From an uncultured Lachnospiraceae bacterium (lineage in GTDB: Bacteria; Bacillota; Clostridia; Lachnospirales; Lachnospiraceae), in NCBI GenBank assembly GCA_902789555.1, contig CADAOF010000001.1, positions 249,851 through 313,850 on the forward strand: 64,000 nt of DNA. Direction: 5' to 3'. Shown piece after piece: positions 8,554 to 18,418 of this stretch. The notes beneath the pieces are model-generated. The model ran no database searches. It was not told where the DNA came from and saw nothing but the letters and a program-made list of their open reading frames with translations. The first letter of the stretch is position 1; each line of letters opens with the position of its first letter. The translations under genes and the position numbers were made by a program.

Positions 8554-8811
8554 TCAGAACTGCAGATCGATGTCGTCAAGCTGCTCGGCAAATACACTGA
8601 GCAGATAGTCCAGCGCGCCTTCGTCGGTCACCGGTTCATAGACCGCCTCCGCGCTTCCTTCCGGAGAGACGTCCTTAAAGATATAGCACTCTCCGTCGCC
8701 GGCTTCCACGTCGGAAGCGAGCAGATAATCCTCGCCTGCCAGCTTCGTCGTGTCGATCACATACAGTTCGATCTCTTCTCCAAGATCTCCTTTAAATCTG
8801 ATCTTCTCCAT
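8554..8811 (-). CDS. DUF1292 family protein (YrzB-like)
   Basis: 85-residue acidic protein of the DUF1292 family, found across Firmicutes next to ruvX and ireB. The pattern of a short beta-rich core with YIFKDV and a C-terminal acidic helix (LDYLLSVFAEQLDDID) is typical. Its start overlaps the end of ruvX by 20 bases, indicating coupled translation. Biochemical function is unknown. Confidence 0.88.
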   Translation of the reverse strand: MEKIRFKGDLGEEIELYVIDTTKLAGEDYLLASDVEAGDGECYIFKDVSPEGSAEAVYEPVTDEGALDYLLSVFAEQLDDIDLQF

Positions 8812-9238
8812 GCTTCACCTCCTTCCGCGAAATAAAGCTTTCCAGGATCAGTACGGCAGCCAGCTGGTCAATGACCTCCTTGCGGTCCTTCCGGGCAAAG
8901 CCGGTCTCGTCAAGGATCTCATCGGCGGCCAGCGTGGTCAGCCGTTCGTCTTCATAATATACCGGAAGGCCCGTGCGCCTTTCCACGGCCTCGCCGAAAC
9001 TGCGGGCTGCAGCTGCGCGCTCCCCTTCCGTATCGTCCATGTTGAGCGGCAGTCCGACGACAACGGCGCCGATCTCCATTTCCCGGCAGAGCGTTTCGAT
9101 CCGTGCAAGCGTCCGGCGCAGTTTTTTTTCTTCCTTCCGGACGATCGTCTCCACCGGCTGGACGGTCAGACCCAGCGCGTCGGTCGCCGCGGCGCCCACG
9201 GTCTTCGAACCGTAATCGAGCCCCAGCAGGCGCTTCAT
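8792..9238 (-). CDS. ruvX: YqgF/RuvX putative pre-16S rRNA nuclease
   Basis: 148-residue RNase H-like protein. The first strand LGLDYGSKTVG carries the first catalytic Asp (residue 7), a second acidic site is in YEDERLTT, and the third in the C-terminal KEVIDQLAAVLIL helix. In E. coli the homologue helps process the 5' end of 16S rRNA; a Holliday-junction resolvase role has also been proposed. The ATG at 9238 overlaps the ireB stop by four bases (ATGA), and its 3' end overlaps the DUF1292 gene. Confidence 0.94.
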   Translation of the reverse strand: MKRLLGLDYGSKTVGAAATDALGLTVQPVETIVRKEEKKLRRTLARIETLCREMEIGAVVVGLPLNMDDTEGERAAAARSFGEAVERRTGLPVYYEDERLTTLAADEILDETGFARKDRKEVIDQLAAVLILESFISRKEVKHGEDQI

Positions 9239-9507
9239 TCTTTCTCGATCACGTTCGCGATGTAGGCCCGGAGCAGTTCCTCCAGGATCTCGTCGCGTTC
9301 CACCTGGGAGATCAGGTAGCGGGCATCGCGGTAGCTCGTTACATAAGTCGGGTCGCCCGACATGATGTAGCCGACGATCTGGCTGACGGGGTCGTAACCC
9401 TTGGTCTGCAGGGCGTGATAGACCTCCTTCATCATCTCGTTGATCGGCAGGGTGCGTTCCTGGATCGGCTGAAAGCTTTTTGTCATCTTCAGTTCATTGT
9501 CTGTCAT
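9235..9507 (-). CDS. ireB: IreB family regulatory phosphoprotein (UPF0297)
   Basis: 90-residue protein nearly identical in pattern to IreB/YrzL (NEMMKEVYHALQTKGYDPVSQIVGY, shown in part: YHALQTKGYDPVSQIVGY). In Enterococcus faecalis IreB is phosphorylated by the PASTA kinase IreK and tunes cephalosporin resistance. N-terminal Thr and Ser residues that could be phosphorylated are present (MTDNELKMTKSFQ). The ireB-ruvX-DUF1292 order is a conserved Firmicutes cassette; here it follows potCD with a 27-base gap. Confidence 0.93.
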   Translation of the reverse strand: MTDNELKMTKSFQPIQERTLPINEMMKEVYHALQTKGYDPVSQIVGYIMSGDPTYVTSYRDARYLISQVERDEILEELLRAYIANVIEKE

Positions 9508-9534
9508 AAATATCTCCTGTTTCAGGCCTGTCCG

Positions 9535-11436
9535 TCAGTTGCCCCTGAAGCGCTTCCAGTAGGAAGCAAGCACCTGATCGGCTTCCTTGCCCAGATAGTG
9601 GAATCTGTCGCAGCGGTCCAAAGTTTCCTGCGAAGGGAATACGTTCTCGTCTTCGCGGATCTCCTCGTCGATGAGTTCCATGGTCGCGGCATTCGGGATC
9701 GGATAGGTCAGATAGTTGAAGGTGGCCAGTCCCGCTTCCGCGTCAAGCATGAAATTGATGAACTTTTCCGCGCCTTCCTTGTTCTTGGCGTTCGTCGGGA
9801 TCACGAAGCAGTCGAACCAGACGTTCGTGCCTTCCTCCGGAATCACGTAATCCAGGTTCTCGTTCTCGTCCAGGCAGTAGAGATACTCGCCGGAGTAGAT
9901 CATGCCGAGGCCTGCGCTCTCCGTGATGATATCGTCTCTCGCGGAGTCGTTTTCGTAGGCCTGCACCAAAGGCTGCTGCTCGATCAGCAGGTCCACGACC
10001 TTCTGCAGTTCTTCGGGATCGCTGGTATTCATGTCGTAGCCGAGGATCAGTTCGGCGACCATGAAGGTGTCGCGCAGACTGTCCATCATCAGGATGCCGT
10101 GCTCCGCAAGTTCGGGATCCCACAGGTCCTTCCAGCTCGTGATGCGGCCTTCCGGGATCATTGTCTTGTTGTAGAGGATGCCGACCGTTCCCCAGGTGTA
10201 GGGGATCATGTACTGGTTGCCGGGATCCGTGCTCGCCAGGATCTCCATGTAGGCAGGTTCCAGGTTCGCCGCATTCGGAATGTTGTCGTAGTTGATCGGC
10301 TGGATCAGCTTGTTCTCGATCATCTTCTCGATCGTATAGTCGCCGGCGACGATGAGGTCGTAGCTGACCTGGCCGCCTTCGATGATCGGATACATGCTCT
10401 CGTTGGTATCGAAAGTATCCATGACGACGGAGATGCCGGTCTCCGCTTCAAAGGCAGAAATCAGGTCCGGATCGATGTAGTCGCCGTAATTGTAGAAATA
10501 GATCACTTCGCCCTTGCCGGCCATCGCACCCACGTAAGGGCTGGCCAGCACGCAGACGGCCACGACCGCGGCAGCGACGATGCCTGCGCCGATCCGCTTT
10601 GCCGTCCTGCGTTTCTTTCTCTGTTCGGGCGTCAGCTCACGGCCTTCCTTCTCCGCCTTTTCTCTGGCTTTTTCCATCTTTTCCGGAAGGAAATTCGACA
10701 GCAGGAGCACGATCAGCACCAGGACGAAGATCACGGTGGACAGGGCAAAGATCGTCGGCCGTATCCCGACTTTGACCTGGCTGTAGACCAGCGTCGAGAT
10801 GGTATTGATGCCGGCGCCGCGCGTGAAGTAGGTGATGATGAAGTCGTCAAGGCTCATCGTGAAGGCCAGCAGGAAGCCGGAAAACACGCCGGGCATGATG
10901 TCCGGCAGCACGATGTGCATGAAGGCATAAAGCGGCGTCGCGCCCAGATCCTGTGCCGCCTCAAAGTGGATCGTACCGGTCTGCCGCAGCTTCGGCAGGA
11001 CGTTCAGGATGACGTAGGGCAGGCAGAACGTAATGTGTGCGAAAACGACCGTTCCGAGGCTCAGTGAGATCCCGAACATGCCGAAGGCCAGAAGGAGCGC
11101 AACGGCTGTCACGATGTCCGCGTTGAGGAGCGGGATGTTCGTCGCCTGCAGAACGGCATTCTTCTGCCGTTTCGACAGCGCCATGATGCCCACGCAGGCA
11201 ACGGTTCCGACGACGGTCGACACGACCGCGGCAAGCAGCGCGATGAACAGCGTGTTGCAGAACGCATTCAGGATCTGCGGGTTGCTGAACATGTCCTGAT
11301 ACCATTTCAGGGTGAAGCCCTTCCACACGCCCATGGTCTTCGTATCATTGAAGCTGAGCACGATCAGGGTGACGATGGGCAGGTAGAGGAACAGCAGGAT
11401 GATGATGAGATAAAAACGCTTGAGGAAGTTCTTCAT
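9535..11436 (-). CDS. potCD: PotC-PotD fusion: polyamine ABC permease with substrate-binding domain
   Basis: 633 residues. 1-250 is a PotC-type permease with six hydrophobic segments and the EAA loop (EAAQDLGATPLYAFMHIVLP, 159-178). A Lys/Glu/Arg-rich cytoplasmic linker (about 252-282) leads to one more membrane helix (about 283-305), then a PotD-like solute-binding domain (from VIYFYNYGDYIDPDL) to the end. The binding domain is thus tethered to the membrane instead of being a free lipoprotein. Start ATG overlaps the potB stop by four bases. The substrate is probably spermidine or putrescine by family. Permease-binding-protein fusions of this type occur in other Clostridia. Confidence 0.93.
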   Translation of the reverse strand: MKNFLKRFYLIIILLFLYLPIVTLIVLSFNDTKTMGVWKGFTLKWYQDMFSNPQILNAFCNTLFIALLAAVVSTVVGTVACVGIMALSKRQKNAVLQATNIPLLNADIVTAVALLLAFGMFGISLSLGTVVFAHITFCLPYVILNVLPKLRQTGTIHFEAAQDLGATPLYAFMHIVLPDIMPGVFSGFLLAFTMSLDDFIITYFTRGAGINTISTLVYSQVKVGIRPTIFALSTVIFVLVLIVLLLSNFLPEKMEKAREKAEKEGRELTPEQRKKRRTAKRIGAGIVAAAVVAVCVLASPYVGAMAGKGEVIYFYNYGDYIDPDLISAFEAETGISVVMDTFDTNESMYPIIEGGQVSYDLIVAGDYTIEKMIENKLIQPINYDNIPNAANLEPAYMEILASTDPGNQYMIPYTWGTVGILYNKTMIPEGRITSWKDLWDPELAEHGILMMDSLRDTFMVAELILGYDMNTSDPEELQKVVDLLIEQQPLVQAYENDSARDDIITESAGLGMIYSGEYLYCLDENENLDYVIPEEGTNVWFDCFVIPTNAKNKEGAEKFINFMLDAEAGLATFNYLTYPIPNAATMELIDEEIREDENVFPSQETLDRCDRFHYLGKEADQVLASYWKRFRGN

Positions 11437-12248
11437 ATGATGGAGCCCTCCCCGTTCTTATCGAATTTATTGAGAAGCGCCATGCTGATCAGGATGAAGA
11501 CCATCATGACGAGCGACAGGCCGGAGCCAAGCTGCCGGTTGCCGTTCAGGGTGAATTCCTGCTCAATGATGTTGCCGATGAGATAGATCTTGCCGCCGCC
11601 CAGGATCTGCGAGATCACGAAGGTGGTGACGGCCGGCACGAAGACCATGGTGATGCCGCTGATGATGCCGGGCATGGAAAGCGGCAGGAGGACCTTCGTG
11701 AGAACGGTCTTTCCGGACGCTCCGAGGTCGTAGGCCGCTTCGATCAGGTTGTTGTCGATCTTGACCATCACGTTATAGATAGGCAGGATCATGAAGGGCA
11801 GGAAGTCGTAGACCATGCCCAGAACGACAGCAGCCGGCGTGTTGATGATCCGTATGGGATCGAGGTTCAGGGAACCGAGGATCCCGTTCAGAACGCCGTT
11901 GTTTGCAAGCAGCGCCTTCCAGGCGAAAGTGCGCAGCAGGAAGTTCATCCACATCGGCAGGATCAGGATGAAGACCACAAGGCCTTTCCGTCCGCCGGCG
12001 TGCTTTCTCAGGATAAGGCCCACCGGGTAGGCGAGCAGCAGGCAGACCACGGTGCAGATGAGTGCGAACAGCAGCGCAAGCCCGAGGGCCTTGGCATGTT
12101 CCTCATCGGCGATCGCCGTGATGTTCTCCAGCGTGAACCGGCCTTCCTGGTCCGTGAAGCCGTAGTAAAAGATGGCCAGCAGGGGGATGACCGTTCCGCA
12201 GAGAATGAAAACAAGATACGGGGCGGTAAGCCATTTCTTTTTAAACAT
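11433..12248 (-). CDS. potB: Spermidine/putrescine ABC transporter permease PotB
   Basis: 271-residue integral membrane permease with six hydrophobic segments. The EAA loop, contacting PotA, is [20 protein letters not shown] (about 170-189). Overlaps potA by 8 bases upstream and potCD by 4 bases downstream, so the three subunits should be made in coupled fashion. Pairs with the permease half of PotCD to form the channel. Confidence 0.94.
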   Translation of the reverse strand: MFKKKWLTAPYLVFILCGTVIPLLAIFYYGFTDQEGRFTLENITAIADEEHAKALGLALLFALICTVVCLLLAYPVGLILRKHAGGRKGLVVFILILPMWMNFLLRTFAWKALLANNGVLNGILGSLNLDPIRIINTPAAVVLGMVYDFLPFMILPIYNVMVKIDNNLIEAAYDLGASGKTVLTKVLLPLSMPGIISGITMVFVPAVTTFVISQILGGGKIYLIGNIIEQEFTLNGNRQLGSGLSLVMMVFILISMALLNKFDKNGEGSII

Positions 12249-13311
12249 CGACCACCACTGCCTCCTCGTCTTCCGATTCCGGTTTGTTCATGATCTGGAT
12301 GTTGAACGGATCGACGCTTAAGGACACCGGCTGTCCCACCGGGAACATCGAAGTCGACTGCACGAGCCATTCGAATCCGCCCGCCTGGACTTCCATCTCA
12401 TAGTGGACGCCCTTGAAGATCAGGTGGCTGACCACGCCGTCCATCTGGCCCTTGCCGGCTTCGCCGAGGATCACGTCTTCCGGACGGATGACCACGTCGA
12501 CCGGCTTGTTCACGCCGAAGCCGGTATCCACGCAGGGGAAATCGGTCCCGAGGATCCGGACCAGCTTATCACGCAGCATGATGCCGCCGAGGATGTTGCT
12601 GTCGCCGATGAAGGTCGCAACGAAAGCGTTCTCCGGTTCGTTGTAGATGTTTTCGGGCGTGCCCATCTGCTGGATGTAGCCCTGGTTCATCACGACGACC
12701 GTATCGGACATCGTCAGTGCTTCCTCCTGATCGTGGGTGACGTAGATGAAGGTAATGCCGAGCTCGTTCTTCAGACGGATCAGTTCGTACTGCATGTCCT
12801 GGCGCAGCTTAAGGTCAAGGGCGCCGAGCGGTTCGTCGAGCAGAAGGACCTTCGGCTCGTTCACGATGGCGCGGGCGATCGCGATACGCTGCTGCTGGCC
12901 GCCGGAAAGCATGGTGACGTCGCGGTTCGCATAGTCATCCATGTTCACGAGCTTCAGCGCGTATTTGATCTTGTCGCGGATATATTCGTCGCTCTTGCCG
13001 CTGATCTTCAGGCCGAAAGCGATGTTTTCGCCGACGGTCATGTGCGGGAAGAGCGCATATTTCTGAAAGACGGTATTGAGCTGCCGTTTATTCGGCGGAA
13101 GATTCGTAATATCCTTACCCTCAAACAGGACACAGCCCTGATCCGGCGTGGTAAAGCCGCCGATGATCCGAAGCGTCGTCGTCTTGCCGCAGCCCGAAGG
13201 CCCCAGCAGCGTCATGAACGTGTTTTCCTTGACTTCCAGGCAGAGGTCGTCCAGGACCAGGTCATTGTCGAACTTTTTCGACACGTGCTGCAGTTCCAGA
13301 ATATTGCTCAT
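12241..13311 (-). CDS. potA: Spermidine/putrescine ABC transporter ATPase PotA
   Basis: 356-residue ATPase of the CUT1/POPT-like group. Walker [10 protein letters not shown] (about 37-45), signature [14 protein letters not shown], Walker [12 protein letters not shown] and the switch His in [14 protein letters not shown] are intact. The C-terminal third (from about 240) is the TOBE/OB regulatory domain. ATG at 13311 has AGGAG at good spacing. First gene of potA-potB-potCD; the 50-base gap before it holds a GC-rich inverted repeat (CCGGG...CCCGG, 13334-13350) but no clear promoter. Confidence 0.95.
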   Translation of the reverse strand: MSNILELQHVSKKFDNDLVLDDLCLEVKENTFMTLLGPSGCGKTTTLRIIGGFTTPDQGCVLFEGKDITNLPPNKRQLNTVFQKYALFPHMTVGENIAFGLKISGKSDEYIRDKIKYALKLVNMDDYANRDVTMLSGGQQQRIAIARAIVNEPKVLLLDEPLGALDLKLRQDMQYELIRLKNELGITFIYVTHDQEEALTMSDTVVVMNQGYIQQMGTPENIYNEPENAFVATFIGDSNILGGIMLRDKLVRILGTDFPCVDTGFGVNKPVDVVIRPEDVILGEAGKGQMDGVVSHLIFKGVHYEMEVQAGGFEWLVQSTSMFPVGQPVSLSVDPFNIQIMNKPESEDEEAVVVDV

Positions 13312-13361
13312 CTTGTTCTCCTCATATGGGTCTCCGGGTCCGTCTCCCGGGCAGGAAACTG

Positions 13362-14156
13362 TTAAAAACTGACGATATGGGAAAGGCCGGTGCGCGGCGC
13401 CGCCGTGATCGGAACGGATGCCGGGTCGATGCCGCGGATCTTCAGTTCACTGATCACGGTCTGGACCGCAAGGTCCGGATAATTGTTCTCGCGGCTTAAG
13501 TGGGCCAGAATGACTTCCTTCAGGCCGCCGTGCCACAGCCGGATGAGTAGAGCTGCGGCGTCATCGTTGGAAAGGTGCCCGCTGCTGCTTTCGATCCGCA
13601 GCTTCAGCGGATAGGGATAGGGTCCCGTTTCCAGCATGTGCATGTCGTGGTTGGCCTCGAGACAGATCACGGAAAGGCCTTCCATGTCACGGGCCAGATC
13701 TTCGGTCCAGCAGCCGAGATCCGTGATGACCGCGAAACTGCTGCCCTCCGGTCCGCCGCGCCAGGCAAGGGAGCCGGGCGTATCGTGCGACGTCGGAACG
13801 GGCAAAAGTTCAAGGCCGGCGGCGGATACGCGCTCATGCGGGCGGATCAGTTCGAACGCTTCTTTCCGGAGGCGCGGGAAGACCGGCTGGCGGCTCAGAC
13901 CTTCAAACGTCCCATAGGAAGCAAATACCGGAACGTCCGGATGGTGCTTCATCCATACGGGAAGGCCGGAAATGTGGTCTGCGTGCTCATGAGTGAGCAG
14001 AACCGCCCGGATCTCTTCGGGCGAGCGGCCGAGCTCGGCGAGTTCGGTCCTAAGCGTTTTGTAGGTGATCCCGACGTCAAGCAGCAGGAGCCCGTCCCCG
14101 GAATCCACCAGAAAGGCGTTTCCGCTGCTGCCGCTGGCCAGGGAGACGAGTTTCAT
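13362..14156 (-). CDS. MBL-fold metallohydrolase, YycJ/WalJ-like
   Basis: 264-residue metallo-beta-lactamase fold protein: [17 protein letters not shown] at the N-terminus and metal motif [10 protein letters not shown] (about 55-64), both typical of the YycJ (WalJ) group, linked in Bacillus to DNA exonuclease activity and to the WalRK locus. No walRK genes are nearby here. Start overlaps the upstream fusion gene by four bases (ATGA). 50 bases separate it from potA. Confidence 0.85.
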   Translation of the reverse strand: MKLVSLASGSSGNAFLVDSGDGLLLLDVGITYKTLRTELAELGRSPEEIRAVLLTHEHADHISGLPVWMKHHPDVPVFASYGTFEGLSRQPVFPRLRKEAFELIRPHERVSAAGLELLPVPTSHDTPGSLAWRGGPEGSSFAVITDLGCWTEDLARDMEGLSVICLEANHDMHMLETGPYPYPLKLRIESSSGHLSNDDAAALLIRLWHGGLKEVILAHLSRENNYPDLAVQTVISELKIRGIDPASVPITAAPRTGLSHIVSF

Positions 14157-15715
14157 GAAAGCAGCCCTTTCTCTTTCAGCGCTGCCATCGCGGCCGCAAG
14201 CGAAATTCTTGCCTCCTCTTCGCTGCCGTTGTTATCCACCTCGGCATCGGCGATCCTGCGGAATTCGGCCTCACTCAGCTGCCGGCGCATGATGCTCTCG
14301 GTCTTCGCGAAGCTGTAGCCGCGCCCGAAAAACAGGCGTTCCATCCTCTCCTGCTCGGAGGCATATACGTACAGAACAGCATCGGCGATCTCGTCGAAGC
14401 AGGCTTCCTCGGGAAGCGCCGCTTCATAGACGATCAGGTTTTCCTTCGCGCCGGCGATGCGGCGCCGTACTTCGGCAAGCGTGTCCGGATGGACGATTGC
14501 ATTTACCTTCAGAAGCAGCGAAGGGTCAGCGAAGACCATTTCGCTCATCCGGCTGCGGTCGATCGCGCCGTCCGCGTTCAGAACGCCCGGACCGAGCAGT
14601 TTCACAAGCCTGTCAAAGGACGGTCCGCCCGGCTGCATCATTTCTTCCGCGATGCGGTCTGCCTGCAGGATCAGGGCTCCGTAATCTTCTTTCAGGAAAG
14701 ATAAAACAGTGCTCTTGCCGCAGCCGACGCCGCCGGTAAGGCCGATCACGGTCTTTCCTCTGCCGCTTTCGGATGCTTTCTCCGCATGTACGGATGCTCC
14801 TCCGGAAGCCGCCGCAGCCTGCTCTGCTTTCCAGGCGTTTTTCGCGCTTTCCGGGAAACGCTTCAGCAGGGAGTATATCTGCAGTTTTTCGAAATCCCCG
14901 TAGGCCTTTGCCGTATACAGGGTGGAAAAACGTGCCGTTTCAGGGTCGAAGTCCAAGGGAGCGTGCCGTTCGATCTTCGCGAGATCGTAGCTGAGCCTCG
15001 CCTGCGCTTCGTTTTCCGCAAGCAGCGTACGGATGCGTGCGGATTTCAGGTCGTTCAGCCGGGCATACAGTTCGTCCAGGCCGTGATACGTCCGGATGAG
15101 GTCCAGCGCCGTTTTCTCCCCGACGTGCGGAACACCCGGGATGTTGTCCGAAGAATCGCCCATCAGGGCCTTGACCGCGATGAACTCCTCCGGCGTTACG
15201 CCGTATTCCGCGGTAAATTCCTCTTCCCGGTAGTATTCCGTCACCGTGACCTTGTTCCGCGTCCGCGGGATGCAGAGCGTGCAGTTCGGGGAAACCAGCT
15301 GGAACAGGTCCCTGTCGCCGGAAAGCATCAGCACTTCCATGCCGCTTTCCTGCGCCTTCAGCGCCGCCGTTCCGATCAGATCGTCGGCTTCGTAGCCGGG
15401 CAGCGTCAGGATCGGGATTCCCGAATCCTCCAGAAGCTGCTTCAGCATCGGGACCTGGCGCTTCAGGTCGTCGGGCATCGGTTTTCTCGTGCCCTTGTAC
15501 TGCTCGTAGCGCAGATGCCGGAAAGTCGGTTCGTGGACATCGAAAGCCACTGCGAGATGCGTCGGCTGCCGGTCGTCCAGAAGGCGGAGCAGGATCCCGT
15601 AGAAACCGTAGATGCCGTTGGTCGGAAAGCCTTCCTTATTGCTCAGGAAGGGAACGCCGTAGTAGGCACGGTTCAGGATGCTGTATCCGTCGACGATCAG
15701 GATCTTGTCGCTCAT
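14153..15715 (-). CDS. Fusion of PolA-type 5'-3' exonuclease and dephospho-CoA kinase
   Basis: 520 residues in one open frame. 1-290 matches the N-terminal 5'-3' exonuclease of DNA polymerase I, with the acidic metal-site segments AFDVHEPTFR, YEADDLIG, SGDRDLFQL and GDSSDNIPGV, and the helix-hairpin-helix after it. An Ala/Ser/Glu-rich linker (291-320) joins a complete dephospho-CoA kinase: P-loop TGGVGCGKST (327-336), QADRIAEE, and the Arg-rich lid RMERLFFGRG. The kinase makes CoA from dephospho-CoA; the nuclease could remove RNA primers or flaps. No polymerase domain is present. In many Firmicutes polA and coaE are neighbours, so the fusion may come from a trimmed polA joined to coaE (inference). 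Confidence 0.92.
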   Translation of the reverse strand: MSDKILIVDGYSILNRAYYGVPFLSNKEGFPTNGIYGFYGILLRLLDDRQPTHLAVAFDVHEPTFRHLRYEQYKGTRKPMPDDLKRQVPMLKQLLEDSGIPILTLPGYEADDLIGTAALKAQESGMEVLMLSGDRDLFQLVSPNCTLCIPRTRNKVTVTEYYREEEFTAEYGVTPEEFIAVKALMGDSSDNIPGVPHVGEKTALDLIRTYHGLDELYARLNDLKSARIRTLLAENEAQARLSYDLAKIERHAPLDFDPETARFSTLYTAKAYGDFEKLQIYSLLKRFPESAKNAWKAEQAAAASGGASVHAEKASESGRGKTVIGLTGGVGCGKSTVLSFLKEDYGALILQADRIAEEMMQPGGPSFDRLVKLLGPGVLNADGAIDRSRMSEMVFADPSLLLKVNAIVHPDTLAEVRRRIAGAKENLIVYEAALPEEACFDEIADAVLYVYASEQERMERLFFGRGYSFAKTESIMRRQLSEAEFRRIADAEVDNNGSEEEARISLAAAMAALKEKGLLS

Positions 15716-15732
15716 GTCATTTATCGCCTTTT

Positions 15733-17238
15733 TTACCAGTTTATCGATTCGAGAACGGCTTCATCGAATACCAGCGGATGTTCGCTGTTCAGTTTTCTGA
15801 CAGCCGCTTCGTAGGCGTCGGCCATCAGGTCTTCCCTGACCATCATGTGCCAGCCTGTTTCCGAGGAAACGAAGTACATGATGTGGGAGCCGTATTCCGT
15901 ATCCACGATGCCGGTATCGCCCGGTTTCCGTGCGGGGTCGAAGCACCAGTTTTCAAAAGATTCCTTCATCTCGCCGCGGGCGACTTCCTCGTAAAGCCCG
16001 CCGTTTGAAGCGCTGCCGGGGTCTTCCGAAGAAGAAACGGCGAGCGCGGCAAAGGAATCCTCCGTCTTATCGCCTTTCTGCCATTCGGCATAGGCCTCTT
16101 CAGCCTTTGCCCTTGCCGCTTCGGCCGGACCGAGTGTCTCGGTAAGGAAGAGAACGTGGCGGACGTTGACGTAGGTCGACTCGTCACGGTAAGGCGCCGC
16201 GGTCAGCAGATAGGCATGCTGCGAGCCTTCCTCGGCCTCAGGCTGAACATATACGTCACCTTTGCGGTCTTCACTGAAAGCCCAGTCCATCATCTCGCCG
16301 GATACGTACTGCTGTTTCTTTTTCGTATTCGCTTCCAGCAGTTTTTCTGCATAAAGCAGGGAGGAACCGGCTTCCTTGATCTTTTCTTCATCAACGGTCT
16401 TATCCACGAACAGTATCATTGCCTTGAGGTAGGATGCCCGGTCGGTCGCCGCAGAAAAGGCTTCCTGCAGTTCCTTCCTGTCGGCTTCCTGAAGACCTTC
16501 GCCATCGAGGAAATTGATGTCTGCATAGTCGATGAATCCGAAATCATTGAAACCGCCGACCAGATACCGGTTCAGAATATCTTCCTCGCTGATCGTCTCC
16601 TTCATCTCGGCAACAACGGCTTCATAGCCCTTGTTCGCCAGCATCATCTTCTGCGTGACGGATTCGTAGACCGACCAGCCGATGTTGGTTCCAAAGAGCT
16701 GCTCCATGTAGGTATCCGTGTCCCAGCCGTAGGAAGCTGCTTCGGTTTCGACTTCTGCCTTGTGCGCAGCGATCTCATCCAGGTCTTCCTTGCTCAGTTC
16801 CAGGCCACGGTCACGGGCGGCTTCGGCGAAAAGGAGGTAATTATTTGCATAACGCCTTGCCTCTTCCATGAACAGGTCGAACCAGGTCCTTTCTTCGTCA
16901 TACTTCTGTTCCTTCATCGAAACGGCAGGGTCCACGCCGAAATAACTCAGATAGGAATAGTAATCCTTGAAGGTAAGGGCGAAAAAGTAGGTCATTTCTC
17001 CTTTCGTAAAGGAGAAATGGTCGGCATGTGCGGCGATGGCATCAAGGTCGGTCTGTTCCGCGATCAGAGGGTAGGTCTCCTGCGGTCCCGAAGGCGCTTC
17101 CGAAGAGGCGGAGGTACTCGCAGACTGGCTTTCGGTCCCGGTCTGCGAAGGGTCTGCCGTGGACGCCGGCGTGCTGCCGCAGGCAGCAAGGCCGAGGATC
17201 AGGCATATCGTTATCAGAATGGCTGTCAGTTTCTTCAT
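15733..17238 (-). CDS. Peptidyl-prolyl isomerase lipoprotein (parvulin/SurA-PrsA type)
   Basis: 501-residue exported lipoprotein: signal peptide with lipobox LAAC (Cys20), then a Ser/Thr-rich linker (21-50), a long helical SurA-N-like chaperone region, and a PPIC parvulin domain at about 350-460 (YVNVRHVLFLTE, then GLYEEVARGEMKESFENWCF and the GSHIMYF end). Predicted to fold secreted proteins on the outer face of the membrane. Lies 17 bases upstream of the exonuclease-CoaE gene and 35 bases downstream of rpoD. Confidence 0.88.
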   Translation of the reverse strand: MKKLTAILITICLILGLAACGSTPASTADPSQTGTESQSASTSASSEAPSGPQETYPLIAEQTDLDAIAAHADHFSFTKGEMTYFFALTFKDYYSYLSYFGVDPAVSMKEQKYDEERTWFDLFMEEARRYANNYLLFAEAARDRGLELSKEDLDEIAAHKAEVETEAASYGWDTDTYMEQLFGTNIGWSVYESVTQKMMLANKGYEAVVAEMKETISEEDILNRYLVGGFNDFGFIDYADINFLDGEGLQEADRKELQEAFSAATDRASYLKAMILFVDKTVDEEKIKEAGSSLLYAEKLLEANTKKKQQYVSGEMMDWAFSEDRKGDVYVQPEAEEGSQHAYLLTAAPYRDESTYVNVRHVLFLTETLGPAEAARAKAEEAYAEWQKGDKTEDSFAALAVSSSEDPGSASNGGLYEEVARGEMKESFENWCFDPARKPGDTGIVDTEYGSHIMYFVSSETGWHMMVREDLMADAYEAAVRKLNSEHPLVFDEAVLESINW

Positions 17239-17273
17239 TCTTTCTTCTTTCTGTCGATGGTTTTCGTTTCACC

Positions 17274-18407
17274 TCAGTTAAGGAAATCGCGGATCTTCCT
17301 GCTGCGCACAGGGTTGCGGAGCTTGCGCAGAGCTTTCGCCTCGATCTGGCGGATGCGCTCACGCGTGACGTCGAATTCCCGGCCGACTTCTTCCAGCGTT
17401 CTCGGGTGGCCGTCTTCCAGACCGAAGCGGCGGATGATGACCTGCTTCTCGCGGTCCTTCAGATCGTCCAGGAGTTCGTCGATCTGTTCGCGCAGCATGA
17501 CGCTTTCGATATTGCTTTCCGGCGTCACGGCGTTGTTGTCCGCCACGAAATCGCCGAGGTTGGAATCGTCTTCCTCACCGATGGGAGTCTCGAGAGATGC
17601 GGGTTCACGGGCGATCTGCATGATCTCCATCACGCGTTCCTGCGACATGTCAAGGTGCTCCGCCAGTTCTGCGATGGAGGGCTCATACCCCAGTTCCAGC
17701 GTCAGCTTGCGCTGCATCTTGCTCATTTTGTTGATGGTCTCGACCATGTGCACCGGAACGCGGATAGTCCGCGCCTGGTCGGCCAGTGCGCGGGTCACGG
17801 ACTGGCGGATCCACCAGGTGGCGTAGGTGCTGAGCTTGTAGCCCTTCGTATAATCGAATTTTTCAACGCCTTTGATCAGGCCGAGGTTGCCTTCCTGTAC
17901 CAGATCCAGAAAGCTCATGCCGCGGCCGGTATAACGCTTCGCGATGCTGACGACCAAACGGAGGTTCGCTTCGATCAGGCGGTTCTTCGCATCTTCGTCG
18001 CCTTCCGCTTTTTTCACGGCAAGGTCCAGTTCCTCCTCAGGCGTAAGAAGCGGGATCGTGCCGATCTCCTTCAGATACATGCGGACGGGGTCTTCGGTCC
18101 CGACGCCTTCGAGCAGTTCCACGGCGTCCAGATTGATGTTCTCTTCCTCGCCGAGTCCGTCTTCCGGCTCGAAGTCCTCTTCATCCTCCAGGATGAGGGA
18201 TTCGGTCTGCGAAAGCTCCTCGTTCATGGCACGAAGGACGTCTACGTTGTGCGATTCCAGGAAATTATAGACTTCTTCAAGTTCGCTGGGGGCAAGATCC
18301 GTACCGGCAAATACATCGTTGATGTCGCCGACGTCAAGGACGCTTTTCTTGGCTCTGGCTTTTTCCAGCAGCTTGTTCATGCATTGAGTCAGTTGATTTT
18401 TTTCCAT
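17274..18407 (-). CDS. rpoD: Primary sigma factor RpoD (SigA)
   Basis: 377-residue housekeeping sigma factor. Region 1.1 (1-60) is followed by an acidic stretch (about 70-95), region 1.2 ([11 protein letters not shown]), region 2 with [19 protein letters not shown] and [13 protein letters not shown], region 3, and region 4.2 with the helix-turn-helix [20 protein letters not shown]. It is not beside dnaG, its usual partner, but between a CPBP protease gene (11-base gap) and a PPIase gene. Confidence 0.97.
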   Translation of the reverse strand: MEKNQLTQCMNKLLEKARAKKSVLDVGDINDVFAGTDLAPSELEEVYNFLESHNVDVLRAMNEELSQTESLILEDEEDFEPEDGLGEEENINLDAVELLEGVGTEDPVRMYLKEIGTIPLLTPEEELDLAVKKAEGDEDAKNRLIEANLRLVVSIAKRYTGRGMSFLDLVQEGNLGLIKGVEKFDYTKGYKLSTYATWWIRQSVTRALADQARTIRVPVHMVETINKMSKMQRKLTLELGYEPSIAELAEHLDMSQERVMEIMQIAREPASLETPIGEEDDSNLGDFVADNNAVTPESNIESVMLREQIDELLDDLKDREKQVIIRRFGLEDGHPRTLEEVGREFDVTRERIRQIEAKALRKLRNPVRSRKIRDFLN

Positions 18408-18418
18408 AAGATCCTCCT

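Noticed and set aside
4494..8600. Very long plus-strand open frame (1368 codons) opposite the M16C peptidase and RNase J genes
   Set aside because: It is the GC-driven shadow of two clear minus-strand genes. Its translation is rich in Arg, Asp, Val and His, has no domain, and spans several real gene boundaries.
13312..13361. Riboswitch or separate promoter before potA
   Set aside because: Only 50 bases long with one small GC-rich inverted repeat; too short for a known polyamine-responsive leader and no -35/-10 pair is seen.
14153..15715. Exonuclease part considered as a broken polA pseudogene
   Set aside because: The frame is uninterrupted, all metal-site motifs are kept, and it runs without a stop into an intact kinase domain.
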